Assembly (NCBI RefSeq): GCF_014873495.1
Contig: NZ_JADBGF010000001.1
Span: forward strand, 1,612,001-1,676,000
Reading direction: 5' to 3'
DNA from: Streptomyces stelliscabiei
GTDB taxonomy: Bacteria > Actinomycetota > Actinomycetes > Streptomycetales > Streptomycetaceae
DNA length: 64,000 nt
A program made the position numbers and the translations under genes. Below, piece by piece: positions 52,707 to 60,864 of this stretch. Positions within the stretch are counted from its first letter, which is position 1; the number at the start of each line of letters is the position of its first letter. Below the pieces are notes generated by a model. It worked only from the letters and a program-made list of their open reading frames with translations, had not been told where the DNA came from and made no database searches.

Positions 52707-54092
52707 ATGCCCATCGCCACGGTCAACCCGGCGAACGGCGAGACGCTCAAGACCTACGACGCCCTGGGCGAGGAGGAGGTCGAACACCGCCTCGCCACCG
52801 CCGACGCCACGTTCCGCACGTACCGGACGACGTCCTTCGCGGAACGCGCCCGGCTGATGCGCCGGGCCGCAGACCTCCTCGACGAGGACACCGAGGACGT
52901 CGCACGGGTGATGACGACCGAGATGGGCAAGCCCATCAAGCAGGCCCGCGCCGAGGCCGCCAAGTGCGCCAAGGCGATGCGCTGGTACGCCGACCACGCC
53001 GAGGTGCTGCTCACCGACGTGGAGCCCTCCGCCGCCGACGTGAAGGACTCGGGCGCCTCCCGGGTCCTGGTCCGCTACCGGCCGCTCGGCCCGGTGCTCG
53101 CCGTGATGCCGTGGAACTTCCCGCTCTGGCAGGTGATCCGCTTCGCCGCGCCCGCCCTGATGGCCGGCAACGTGGGCCTGCTCAAGCACGCCTCCAACGT
53201 CCCGCAGACCGCGCTCTACCTGGAGGACCTCTTCCGGCGGGCGGGTTTCCCCGAGGGCTGCTTCCAGACGCTGCTCGTCGGCTCGGGCGCCGTCGAGGAC
53301 ATCCTGCGCGACCCGCGCGTGAGGGCCGCGACCCTCACCGGCAGCGAGCCCGCCGGCCGGGCCGTCGCCTCGGTCGCCGGGGACGAGGTCAAGAAGACGG
53401 TCCTGGAACTGGGCGGCAGCGACCCGTACGTGGTGATGCCGTCCGCCGACATCGAGAAGGCGGCGAAGACCGCCGTGACGGCCCGGGTGCAGAACACCGG
53501 CCAGTCGTGCATCGCCGCCAAGCGGTTCATCGTGCACGCCGACGTGTACGACGCCTTCACCGAGCGGTTCGTCGAGGCCATGCGGGCACTGAAGGTGGGC
53601 GACCCGCTGGACGAGGACACCGACGTCGGCCCGCTCTCCGGCGAGCGGGGCCGCGAGGACCTGGAGGCGCTGGTCGACGAGGCCGTGGAGAGCGGCGCCA
53701 CCGTGCTGTGCGGCGCCGAACGCCCCGACGGGCCCGGCTGGTTCTACCCGCCGACCGTCCTCGCCGACATCACCCCCGAGATGCGCGTCCACCAGGAGGA
53801 GACGTTCGGCCCGGTGGCCACCCTGTACCGCGTCGCCGACCTCGACGAAGCGATCGCGATCGCCAACGACACGCCCTTCGGGCTCAGCTCCAACGTGTGG
53901 ACCGAGGACGCCGCCGACGTCGAACGGTTCGTCCGGGACCTGGACGCGGGCGCGGTCTACGTCAACGGCATGACCGCCTCCCACCCGGCGTTCCCGTTCG
54001 GCGGAGTCAAGCGGTCCGGTTACGGGCGTGAGCTGTCCGGACACGGAATCCGGGAGTTCTGCAACATCACCACCGTGTGGCACGGGGCGTGA
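52707..54092 (+). CDS. gabD1: NADP-dependent succinate-semialdehyde dehydrogenase (GabD1 type)
   Basis: The protein is 461 aa. ALDH motifs include VLAVMPWNFPLWQVIRFAAP, LELGGSDPYVVM, catalytic Cys in NTGQSCIAAKRF, and ETFGPVA. The short N-terminus MPIATVNPANGE and the end HGIREFCNITTVW match actinobacterial GabD1 (MPIATxNPATGE, HGIREFCNIxTVW). It oxidises succinate semialdehyde to succinate. ATG 52707 follows AGGAGG. Confidence 0.92.
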   Translation: MPIATVNPANGETLKTYDALGEEEVEHRLATADATFRTYRTTSFAERARLMRRAADLLDEDTEDVARVMTTEMGKPIKQARAEAAKCAKAMRWYADHAEVLLTDVEPSAADVKDSGASRVLVRYRPLGPVLAVMPWNFPLWQVIRFAAPALMAGNVGLLKHASNVPQTALYLEDLFRRAGFPEGCFQTLLVGSGAVEDILRDPRVRAATLTGSEPAGRAVASVAGDEVKKTVLELGGSDPYVVMPSADIEKAAKTAVTARVQNTGQSCIAAKRFIVHADVYDAFTERFVEAMRALKVGDPLDEDTDVGPLSGERGREDLEALVDEAVESGATVLCGAERPDGPGWFYPPTVLADITPEMRVHQEETFGPVATLYRVADLDEAIAIANDTPFGLSSNVWTEDAADVERFVRDLDAGAVYVNGMTASHPAFPFGGVKRSGYGRELSGHGIREFCNITTVWHGA

Positions 54093-54117
54093 GCGTTCCG
54101 CGGTTACCATCCCCGTT

Positions 54118-54354
54118 GTGAACCGCGAAGTGACTCTGCCTCTGATCGTCGACGACCGCGGGAACCTGCAGGTGTCTGCGGCCGATGTGAGCAAGCTGCT
54201 GCGGACGGTGGGCGGCCGGTGGCTGCACCTGGTGGAGGCGGGTGCGGAACTCGACGAGGACACGGTGGCGGCGCTGACGATCGAACTGGCGAAGCTGGCG
54301 GACCGCATCGACGTGGCGTGCATCGCGCACAGCAGCGGGGGCGCCTCCGGCTAG
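54118..54354 (+). CDS. DUF6213 family small protein
   Basis: The protein is 78 aa from GTG 54118. It begins MNREVTLPLIVDDRGNLQ and continues LLRTVGGRWLHLVEAGAELDEDTVAALTIELAKLADRIDVACI, typical of a small acidic Streptomyces family. The function is unknown. Its TAG stop is the last part of CTAG, which is the target duplication of the adjacent insertion element, so the original C-terminus may have been different. The start lacks a strong ribosome site. Confidence 0.8.
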   Translation: MNREVTLPLIVDDRGNLQVSAADVSKLLRTVGGRWLHLVEAGAELDEDTVAALTIELAKLADRIDVACIAHSSGGASG

Positions 54355-54375
54355 AAGGTCGATGAAGATCTTGGT

Positions 54376-54411
54376 GAGGGGCTGTCCGGCCGTCAGGCCG
54401 GACAGCCCCTC
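54376..54411. terminator. 16-bp hairpin with GTCA loop inside the left end of the IS
   Basis: GAGGGGCTGTCCGGCC pairs perfectly with GGCCGGACAGCCCCTC around the loop GTCA. It begins one base inside the left inverted repeat and ends 2 bp before the transposase stop, so it can terminate that gene and block reading from outside. Confidence 0.75.
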
Positions 54412-54413
54412 GG

Positions 54414-56000
54414 TCATGCGCCGGCCGGTGCGATGTGCCAGGTGCCACTGGTGTGGGTGAGCCCGAGGTTGATCAGTCGGCGGAGGTTGAGGGCGGCGGC
54501 TCGGGTGTGGAGCCAGGTGTCGTTCTTGATGGTGCCGCGGTAGCGCAGGCGCCGGTTGCCGTGGTGGACGAGCCAGGCGACGGCCCGTTCGACCGGGGGG
54601 CGCCAGCGGCGGTAGTCGGCCTGCCAGCCGGGGTCGGTGGCGGCCTGGTGGCGGGCTGCTGTCTGGAGGTCGTGGTGCGGTCGGATGGTCAGAATGCGTC
54701 CGGCCTTGGCTTTGGTGCACCGCTCGCGCAGGTGGCATCCGGTGCATAAGTCCCCGAAAGAGGCTTTGCGTTGGTGGTGCTGCCCGCCGGGGTCGGACAG
54801 GGCCACGGCGTGTCCGGCCGGGCAGGTCACGATGGCGGCGGTGGTGTCGATGGCGAACTCGTCGAGGGTGAAGCCGCCGGAGACGGCGGGCCGCAGCGGG
54901 GCGGGTTTGAGGAACAGCCGGTGCCCGGCCTCATCGAGGGTGTGGCGGGCGTCGCCTGCGGAGTAGGCGGTGTCGCCGAAGACGTCCAGCGGGTCGTCCT
55001 CGTCGGCGAGCAGTTCCAGGCCGACCGCGGCCTCGTGGTGCTCGGGCCCGGCGCCGGGGCGCAGGGCGACGGCGGTGTATAAGCCGGTCTCGGGCTCGAT
55101 GGCCAGGTGGGCCTTGAAGCCGTCCTGCTGGTGACTGCGGGTCTTGTGCACGTGCCGGGCTTCGGGATCGACGGTGGAGACCATCCGGCTGGGGGCGGTG
55201 CCCCGGGTGATGCGCCAGCGTCCGTCGCGGCCGTCGGAGTCCTCGGCGGGCTCGACGTCCTGACCGGCGACCAGGGCCAGGATGCCCACCGCGTTCGCGG
55301 CCTTCTCGCCGAGTTGCCGGTCGGGCAGATGACCCAGCAGCCGCAGCGCATCGGTGACCAGTGCGTCGACCAGCTCGGCGCGGGCCTGCCCGTCGTTCCA
55401 GGCGATCTTCGGTTTGCCCGGGTCGGTGTAGTCGTGCGCGCCGCACTGGGCAGCGGCGACCATGTCGGCGCCGGGAACCTCGCGGATCACCGCGCGGACG
55501 GCGGCGATGATCTGGGTGACGGTGTCCTGGGTGGCGACCGCGTCGTCCAGCACGGTGGAGTCCAGCGCCCGGCGGTGCTTGCCCTTCAGCACTCCGGTGG
55601 CCTTCACGACCTCGCGCACGGCCTCGAAGATGCGGTTCGGGCGGGCGGAACGGGCCAGCCGGCGGCGGAAGTAGGCCAGCAGCGACGGATCGAACGCCAT
55701 GTCGTGAAGACCCAGCCCGCATCCTGCCTTCCACCGCAGATCGCACCGCAGTTCCTGGACCGTCTCGAAGTCCGACAGCCCGTGCAGGGCCTGCAAGGTG
55801 ATCGCGGCGGCCAGGATCTGCGGCGGCATGCTCGGCCGCCCGTTCGCCGACGGATACATGTCCGCGAACATCTCAGCCGGAAACAGCTCGCCACGATGCC
55901 CGGCCAGGAACGCGAACACACTCCCGGCCGGGATCAGATCCCGGCACGTCTCCCACACGTCCGGCCCCACGGTCTCGCCGACCCACTCACCCATCGCCAC
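54414..56000 (-). CDS. IS1182-family transposase
   Basis: The protein is 528 aa and full length. The N-terminal DUF772-type region (FLAGHRGELFPAEMFADMYP, MPPQILAAAITLQALHGLSD) is followed by a DDE-type core with ALDSTVLDDAVATQD, VFGDTAYSAGDARHTL and a C-terminal DUF4096-like region (RRWRPPVERAVAWLVHHGNRRLRYRG). Four Cys lie in GDLCTGCHLRERC. The start is GTG 56000 or ATG 55994. It runs within the 1.7-kb element and no frameshift is seen, so it may be active. Confidence 0.93.
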   Translation of the reverse strand: MAMGEWVGETVGPDVWETCRDLIPAGSVFAFLAGHRGELFPAEMFADMYPSANGRPSMPPQILAAAITLQALHGLSDFETVQELRCDLRWKAGCGLGLHDMAFDPSLLAYFRRRLARSARPNRIFEAVREVVKATGVLKGKHRRALDSTVLDDAVATQDTVTQIIAAVRAVIREVPGADMVAAAQCGAHDYTDPGKPKIAWNDGQARAELVDALVTDALRLLGHLPDRQLGEKAANAVGILALVAGQDVEPAEDSDGRDGRWRITRGTAPSRMVSTVDPEARHVHKTRSHQQDGFKAHLAIEPETGLYTAVALRPGAGPEHHEAAVGLELLADEDDPLDVFGDTAYSAGDARHTLDEAGHRLFLKPAPLRPAVSGGFTLDEFAIDTTAAIVTCPAGHAVALSDPGGQHHQRKASFGDLCTGCHLRERCTKAKAGRILTIRPHHDLQTAARHQAATDPGWQADYRRWRPPVERAVAWLVHHGNRRLRYRGTIKNDTWLHTRAAALNLRRLINLGLTHTSGTWHIAPAGA

Positions 56001-56008
56001 ATGACGAG

Positions 56009-56040
56009 TCTGGTCCTGCCGCTGACGCGGCAGGACCAGA
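56009..56040. other. 14-bp hairpin inside the right end of the IS
   Basis: TCTGGTCCTGCCGC pairs perfectly with GCGGCAGGACCAGA around TGAC (GTCA in the transposase direction). It lies between the right inverted repeat and the transposase start and could block read-through or hide the ribosome site. Confidence 0.7.
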
Positions 56041-56063
56041 ACCCCAAGATCTTCATCGACCTT

Positions 56064-56545
56064 CTAGGGGCCGGTTCGCCCACGCGCCGTAGCCCTCACG
56101 CCGGTACGCGCCTGCGGGTACGTCGTGGCTCGTCGCGCAATAGCCGCCCCAGGAGGCGAAGTTGACGCTCAGGGCGAGCACCACGTCAACCGGCGCCGCA
56201 TCCAGGGCGAGCCGGGCGACGTACGACGGGTGGGCCCGGCAGCCGGGCAGCGGCTCGTACGCCGCGCTCCGATCCGCGTCCACCCCGCACGCCTCGGCGT
56301 ACACCCCGAGCGCCTGCGCCGCCACCGCCTCCCCCTCCGCGAGCATCGCGAAGAAGGGGGCGCTGTCGGGCTCCTCGGCGGCCGACCGCTCGGCCAGGTG
56401 GCGGAAGGAGAGCAGGTCGGCGGCGACGACGAGCCGCTGTTCCCGCGCGAGCACGGCGAGGATGCCGACCTCGGCGGCACCGGCGTCGATCAGGGGCAGC
56501 AGGGGGTTGTGCCCGGATCGGGCGCGAGCCTCGCGGTGATCGCTT
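56064..56545 (-). pseudogene. Decayed TenA-like gene, cut by the IS
   Basis: A protein of a helical TenA/THI-4-like Streptomyces family is visible: HNPLLPLIDAGAAEVGILAVLAREQRL, FFAMLAEGEAVAAQALGVYAEACGVD, CRAHPSYVARLALDAAPVDVVLAL and SWGGYCAT. The upstream part, LLEAITARLAPDPG, is in another frame, so a base is missing near 56505. The C-terminal end is replaced by the insertion element, which supplies the last codons and stop. No remainder of the gene is on the other side of the element. Confidence 0.65.
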
Positions 56546-56625
56546 CCAGCAATTCTCCGGCCGTACGCGTCCTCGACCACTCCCGTCGGGTTCACCCGTC
56601 GTCACCGGTGACGACCGCCCCCTCA

Positions 56626-56653
56626 ACGGGCGCGGGGAACTGCGCGAGCAACC
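56626..56653 (+). repeat. Dispersed Streptomyces GGGGCGCGGGG element, copy 3
   Basis: ACGGGCGCGGGGAACTGCGC leads to GAGCAACC, a degenerate copy next to the decayed TenA-like gene. Confidence 0.65.
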
Positions 56654-56696
56654 ACGACGTTCCCGCAGCCCGACCGACACGCGCACCCCTTCGGCA

Positions 56697-57923
56697 CTAC
56701 CGGATCGGCATCCCCGACAAGGTCCGGGCGATCACCAGCCGCTGCACCTCACTCGTGCCCTCGAAGATGGTGTAGATGGCCGCGTCCCGGTGCATCCGCT
56801 CGACCGGGTACTCACGGGTGTACCCGTTGCCGCCCAGGATCTGGATCGCCTGCGCCGTCACCTTCTTCGCCGTCTCGCTCGCGAACAGCTTCGACTGCGA
56901 CCCCTCGGCCGCCGTGAACGGCCTGCCGTTGATCGCCATCCAGGACGCCCGCCACACCAGCAGCCGCGCCGCGTCCACGGACGTCCGCATGTCCGCGAGC
57001 TGGAAGGCCACGCCCTGGTTGTCGATGATGGGCCGGCCGAACTGCTCACGGGTCTTGGCGTAGTCGAGGGCGACCTCGTACGCGGCACGGGCGGTGCCCA
57101 CCGCCATCGCGCCCACCGCCGGGCGGGACGCCTCGAACGTGGCCATCGCCGCGTTCTTCAGCCGCTCACCGCCGGCCTTCGCCCGCTCGCGGGCCCGCGC
57201 CAGGCGCTCGTCGAGCTTCTCCTTGCCGCCGAGGAGGCAGGAACCGGGGACGCGCACGTCCTCCAGGACGACCTCGGCGGTGTGGGAGGCGCGGATGCCG
57301 TGCTTCTTGAACTTCTGGCCCTGCGACAGACCGGGCGTGTTCGGCGGGACGATGAAGGAGGCGTGCCCCTTGGAACCGAGGTCGGCGTCGACCACGGCGA
57401 CGACGACGTGGACGTTGGCGATGCCGCCGTTGGTCGCCCAGGTCTTGGTGCCGTTGAGGACCCACTCGTCTTTGGCCTCGTCGTACACGGCGCGGGTGCG
57501 CATGGACGCCACGTCGGAACCGGCGTCGGGCTCGGAGGAGCAGAACGCGGCGACCTTGACATCGTTGGCGTCCCCGTACATCTGGGGGATCCAGGTGCCG
57601 ATCTGCTCCTCGGTGCCGTTGGCGAGGACGCCCACCGCGGCGAGGCCGGTGCCGACGATGGACAGGGCGATGCCCGCGTCACCCCAGAACAGCTCCTCCA
57701 TGGCCATGGGGATGCCGAGGCCGGTGGGGTCGAAGTACTGCTGGGCGTAGAAGTCGAGGGAGTAGATGCCGACCTTGGCGGCCTCCTGGATCACCGGCCA
57801 GGGGGTCTCCTCGCGCTCGTCCCACTCGGCGGCCGCGGGGCGGATCACATCGGCGGCGAACCCGTGGAGCCAGTCGCGGACCTCTCGCTGTTCCTCGTTG
57901 AGTTCCATGGTGAACTCGGCCAT
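56697..57923 (-). CDS. Acyl-CoA dehydrogenase
   Basis: The protein is 408 aa. ACAD blocks include FCSSEPDAGSDVASMRTRAV, KTWATNGGIANVHVVVAVVD, YAKTREQFGRPIIDNQGVAFQLADM and ILGGNGYTREYPVERMHRDA. The catalytic base Glu is in YTIFEGTSEVQRL. ATG 57923 follows GGAGGC. It is divergent from a TetR gene, and the shared region holds two similar palindromes, so induction by an acyl-CoA ligand of that TetR is likely. Confidence 0.92.
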   Translation of the reverse strand: MAEFTMELNEEQREVRDWLHGFAADVIRPAAAEWDEREETPWPVIQEAAKVGIYSLDFYAQQYFDPTGLGIPMAMEELFWGDAGIALSIVGTGLAAVGVLANGTEEQIGTWIPQMYGDANDVKVAAFCSSEPDAGSDVASMRTRAVYDEAKDEWVLNGTKTWATNGGIANVHVVVAVVDADLGSKGHASFIVPPNTPGLSQGQKFKKHGIRASHTAEVVLEDVRVPGSCLLGGKEKLDERLARARERAKAGGERLKNAAMATFEASRPAVGAMAVGTARAAYEVALDYAKTREQFGRPIIDNQGVAFQLADMRTSVDAARLLVWRASWMAINGRPFTAAEGSQSKLFASETAKKVTAQAIQILGGNGYTREYPVERMHRDAAIYTIFEGTSEVQRLVIARTLSGMPIR

Positions 57924-57950
57924 GACGCGCCTCCAGCACTGCACTAAGAT

Positions 57951-57989
57951 GTTACCTGCGGTAACTGGAGTCTGTTACCGGTCGGTAGG
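57951..57989. promoter_or_regulatory. Two tandem GTTACC-N3-GGTAAC-like TetR operators
   Basis: GTTACCTGCGGTAAC (57951-57965) is a perfect 6-3-6 palindrome; GTTACCGGTCGGTAGG (57974-57989) is a related site. Both lie between the divergent acyl-CoA dehydrogenase and TetR genes. Confidence 0.7.
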
Positions 57990-58096
57990 AAAAGTCAACT
58001 CCCGCGGCGGGGTCGGTAGCCCGTTCGATCGGCTCGTGCCAATCAGTGTTAGTTTGCGCAGGGCGTCACCGTCATCAGTATGTGGGGGAGAGACTC

Positions 58097-58741
58097 ATGG
58101 ACACCACGCAGCGGACCGACCAGGAGCGGTCCGCCGACCGTCGTCGGCGCGAGCTGCTGGAGGCCGCGGACAGGGTGGTGCTGCGCGACGGCCCCGGAGC
58201 GTCGATGAACGCCATCGCCGCCGAGGCCGGGATCACCAAGCCGATCCTCTACCGCCACTTCGGCGACAAGAGCGGACTTTACGCCGCTCTCGCCCAGCGC
58301 CACACCGACGCCCTCCTCGACGCCCTGCGGGCCGCGTTGGACGCCCCGGCCGAGCGCCGTGAACGCGTCGAGGCGACCCTCGACACCTATCTGGCGGCCA
58401 TCGAGGCCCGTCCCCAGGTGTACCGCTTCCTCATGCACCCCGCCGAGGCCGGCCATCCGGGCGAGCAGGGCTTCGACGTCGGCAAGCACTCCGCGCCCCT
58501 CCTGCGCCGCATGGGCGAGGAACTCGGCAAGGTCATAGAGGACCGCCTCGATCTCGGCCCCGACAGCCACCGGCTGGCCCGCGTCTGGGGTCACGGCATC
58601 GTCGGCATGATGCACGCGGCGGGAGACTGGTGGCTCGGCGAACGCCCCTGCACCCGCGCCGAGTTGGTCAGCTGCCTGGCCGACCTGCTGTGGGGCCGCC
58701 TGGCGGCCGCGGGCGACAAGGTCGGCGGCCCGGGTTTCTAG
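58097..58741 (+). CDS. TetR-family regulator
   Basis: The protein is 214 aa. The HTH is RRRELLEAADRVVLRDGPGASMNAIAAEAGITKPILYRHFGDKSGLYAAL. The C-terminal domain is helical with WGHGIVGMMHAAGDWWL, resembling acyl-CoA-responsive TetRs. ATG 58097 follows GGGGGAG. It is divergent from the acyl-CoA dehydrogenase gene, with two palindromes between, so it probably represses itself and that gene. Confidence 0.9.
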   Translation: MDTTQRTDQERSADRRRRELLEAADRVVLRDGPGASMNAIAAEAGITKPILYRHFGDKSGLYAALAQRHTDALLDALRAALDAPAERRERVEATLDTYLAAIEARPQVYRFLMHPAEAGHPGEQGFDVGKHSAPLLRRMGEELGKVIEDRLDLGPDSHRLARVWGHGIVGMMHAAGDWWLGERPCTRAELVSCLADLLWGRLAAAGDKVGGPGF

Positions 58742-58780
58742 AGGGTTCCTTGCCGACGGGGCCGGGGATCAGCGCCCCTG

Positions 58781-58837
58781 AAAGGGGCGCGGGGCTGTAT
58801 CGATATGCGGCTCCGCCGCGTGGGCGCGAGAAGCCCC
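58781..58837 (+). repeat. Dispersed Streptomyces GGGGCGCGGGG element, copy 4 (long form)
   Basis: AAAGGGGCGCGGGGCTGTAT and a GATATGCGGCTCCGCCGCG centre end in GGGCGCGAGAAGCCCC. It has a longer loop than the other copies. Confidence 0.75.
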
Positions 58838-58841
58838 GCCG

Positions 58842-58877
58842 CACCCGCACCCGCACCCGCACCCGCACCCGCACCCG
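58842..58877. repeat. Perfect (CACCCG)6 hexanucleotide array
   Basis: Six exact copies lie just after the dispersed element and 10 bp from the stop of the peptide deformylase gene. It resembles the GGCAGC array at 4828 in position and period. Confidence 0.9.
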
Positions 58878-58886
58878 CCGACGAAC

Positions 58887-59426
58887 TCACACCCCCCACG
58901 ACGCTTTCGCGACCTTCCTCATCACCCGAGAACGCCGCCACCCCGACAGCCGGTCCACATACACCCGGCCCTCCAGGTGATCGCACTCGTGCTGGAGGCA
59001 CCGCGCGAAGAACCCGCTCCCCCACACCCGCACCCGGTCCCCGTCCACCGTGAACCCCTCCACGGCGGCCTCGTCGTACCGCTCCACACCTGCCTCCAGG
59101 CCGGGCAGGGACAGACAGCCCTCGGGCCCTCGCAGTACGATCCCCTCGGTCGAGACGAGCCGGGGATTCACGACATGACCCAGATGCCGTACGTCCTCGT
59201 CGTCCGGACAGTCGTATACGAACACCCGCAGCGACCGGCCCACCTGGTTCGCGGCAAGACCCACGCCCCGCGCGTCGTACATCGTCGCGAACATATCCTC
59301 CACAAGGCGCGCCAGTTCGGGCCCGAACTCCGTCACCTCTTCACAGGGCACCTGCAGTACGGGGTCCCCGAGCAGTGTCATGGGGAGAACGCGCCCTCGG
59401 GCGCCGGGAATCGAGCCGCTTCGCAT
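58887..59426 (-). CDS. def: Peptide deformylase
   Basis: The protein is 179 aa. The three deformylase motifs are present: GVGLAANQVG, EGCLSLPG, and the metal motif QHECDHLEG. It removes the formyl group from new proteins. ATG 59426 begins MRSGSIPGARGRVLPMTLLGDP; an internal Met is possible. The gene is divergent from murT across a 151-bp region with a 7-7-7 inverted repeat. Confidence 0.92.
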   Translation of the reverse strand: MRSGSIPGARGRVLPMTLLGDPVLQVPCEEVTEFGPELARLVEDMFATMYDARGVGLAANQVGRSLRVFVYDCPDDEDVRHLGHVVNPRLVSTEGIVLRGPEGCLSLPGLEAGVERYDEAAVEGFTVDGDRVRVWGSGFFARCLQHECDHLEGRVYVDRLSGWRRSRVMRKVAKASWGV

Positions 59427-59443
59427 GGTCGCAAGGGTACGTT

Positions 59444-59464
59444 CGGACCGATATCGCCGGTCCG
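59444..59464. promoter_or_regulatory. Inverted repeat CGGACCG-N7-CGGTCCG
   Basis: Perfect 7-bp arms 7 bp apart, just upstream of the deformylase start and in the murT-gatD promoter region. It could be an operator or a small hairpin. Confidence 0.4.
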
Positions 59465-59577
59465 GACGCTGGGACGGCCCGGTCGAGATTCGGGCGCGTG
59501 AGTGGATCTCGATAGGCTTCGGTCCACACGTGGCCGGGACAGGGCGCGGCGCTGTACGCAAGGAGGATCGAGAACTG

Positions 59578-60816
59578 ATGGCAGGCAACTCGGACCCGCT
59601 CACGCCGCGGGCCAAGCTGGCCGTGACGGCGGGCAAGGCGGTCGCGGCGGCATCTCGTGCCGCGGGACGCGGTAGCGGATCTGTGATCGGCGGCCGGGTG
59701 GCACTGAAACTCGACCCCGACCTCCTCGCCCGGCTCGCGCAGAGCCTGGACGTCGTCCTGGTCTCGGCCACCAACGGCAAGACCACCACGACCCGGCTGA
59801 TCGCCGAGGCGCTGCGGGCCGCGGGCCCGGTCGTCTCGAACGCGCTCGGCGCCAACATGCCCGCGGGCATCACCTCGGCCCTCGCCGGGAACTCGGACGC
59901 GAAGTTCGCGGTCATCGAGGTCGACGAGAAGTATCTGGCCGGTGTGGCGCGGGACACCGACCCCAAGTGCATCGCGCTGCTCAACCTCTCCCGCGACCAG
60001 CTGGACCGTGCCGCCGAGACTCGCATGATGGCGGAGGCGTGGCGGGAGGGCCTGGCCGGCACCAAGGCCGTGGTCGTGGCCAACTGCGACGACCCGCTGA
60101 TCGTGTGGGCGGCCTCGTCGTCCCCGAACGTGATCTGGGTCGCGGTCGGCCAGATGTGGAAGGACGACGCCTGGTCCTGCCCGTCCTGCGGCGGTGTGAT
60201 GCAGCGGCCCGGCGACGACTGGTTCTGCGGCGAGTGCGGTTTCCGCCGCCCGACGCCGAGCTGGGCGCTCTCCGGCGACCACGTGCTGGACCCGCACGGC
60301 TCGGCCTGGCCGATCCACCTGCAGCTCCCGGGCCGCGCCAACAAGGCCAACGCCGCCTCCTCGGCCGCCACGGCCGCCGTCTTCGGTGTGCCCCCGCAGG
60401 TCGCCCTGGAACGCATGTACCAGGTCCAGGCGGTCGCCGGACGGTACGACGTGGTGCAGTTCATGCAGCGCGACCTGCGGCTGCTGCTCGCCAAGAACCC
60501 GGCGGGCTGGCTGGAGACGTTCTCGCTGATCGACCCGCCGCCGTCGCCGGTGATCCTCTCGGTGAACGCGCGCGGCGCCGACGGCACCGACACCTCCTGG
60601 CTGTGGGACGTCGACTACACCCGGCTGACCGGCCACCCGATCTTCGTGCTGGGCGACCGCAAGCTCGACCTCGCGGTACGCCTGGAGGTGGCGAACCAGC
60701 ACTTCCAGGTCTGCGACACCCTCGACCAGGCGGTGCAGATGTGCCCGCCGGGCCGGATCGAGGTCATCGCCAACTACACCGCGTTCCAGGACCTGCGCCG
60801 CCGCGTGGGCAACTGA
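59578..60816 (+). CDS. murT: Lipid II isoglutaminyl synthase catalytic subunit MurT
   Basis: The protein is 412 aa. The Mur ligase P-loop is LVSATNGKTTTTRLIAEAL. A four-Cys ribbon (SCPSCGG and FCGECGF) is typical of MurT, and the C-terminal DUF1727 domain follows from about 300. With GatD it amidates D-Glu of lipid II to D-isoglutamine. ATG 59578 follows AAGGAGG. It is 48 bp upstream of gatD in one operon. Confidence 0.95.
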   Translation: MAGNSDPLTPRAKLAVTAGKAVAAASRAAGRGSGSVIGGRVALKLDPDLLARLAQSLDVVLVSATNGKTTTTRLIAEALRAAGPVVSNALGANMPAGITSALAGNSDAKFAVIEVDEKYLAGVARDTDPKCIALLNLSRDQLDRAAETRMMAEAWREGLAGTKAVVVANCDDPLIVWAASSSPNVIWVAVGQMWKDDAWSCPSCGGVMQRPGDDWFCGECGFRRPTPSWALSGDHVLDPHGSAWPIHLQLPGRANKANAASSAATAAVFGVPPQVALERMYQVQAVAGRYDVVQFMQRDLRLLLAKNPAGWLETFSLIDPPPSPVILSVNARGADGTDTSWLWDVDYTRLTGHPIFVLGDRKLDLAVRLEVANQHFQVCDTLDQAVQMCPPGRIEVIANYTAFQDLRRRVGN

Positions 60817-60864
60817 GCACGCTACGACGAACGACGCCAACGACTCCGAGGGGCACCGACTTAC

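Larger units (their letters stand above)
54355..56063. mobile_element. IS1182-family insertion sequence, intact, 1709 bp
   Basis: Terminal inverted repeats of 20 bp are exact: AAGGTCGATGAAGATCTTGG at 54355-54374 and its complement at 56044-56063. CTAG flanks both ends (54351-54354 and 56064-56067), a 4-bp palindromic target duplication. One full-length transposase is inside. Perfect subterminal hairpins lie between each inverted repeat and the gene. Confidence 0.93.

Noticed and set aside
54376..54411. Terminator of the DUF6213 gene
   Set aside because: The hairpin is inside the IS between its inverted repeat and the transposase stop, so it belongs to the element.
56186..56686. Alternative minus-strand frame over the TenA-like remnant
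   Set aside because: It shows no family similarity; the TenA-like matches are in the other two frames.
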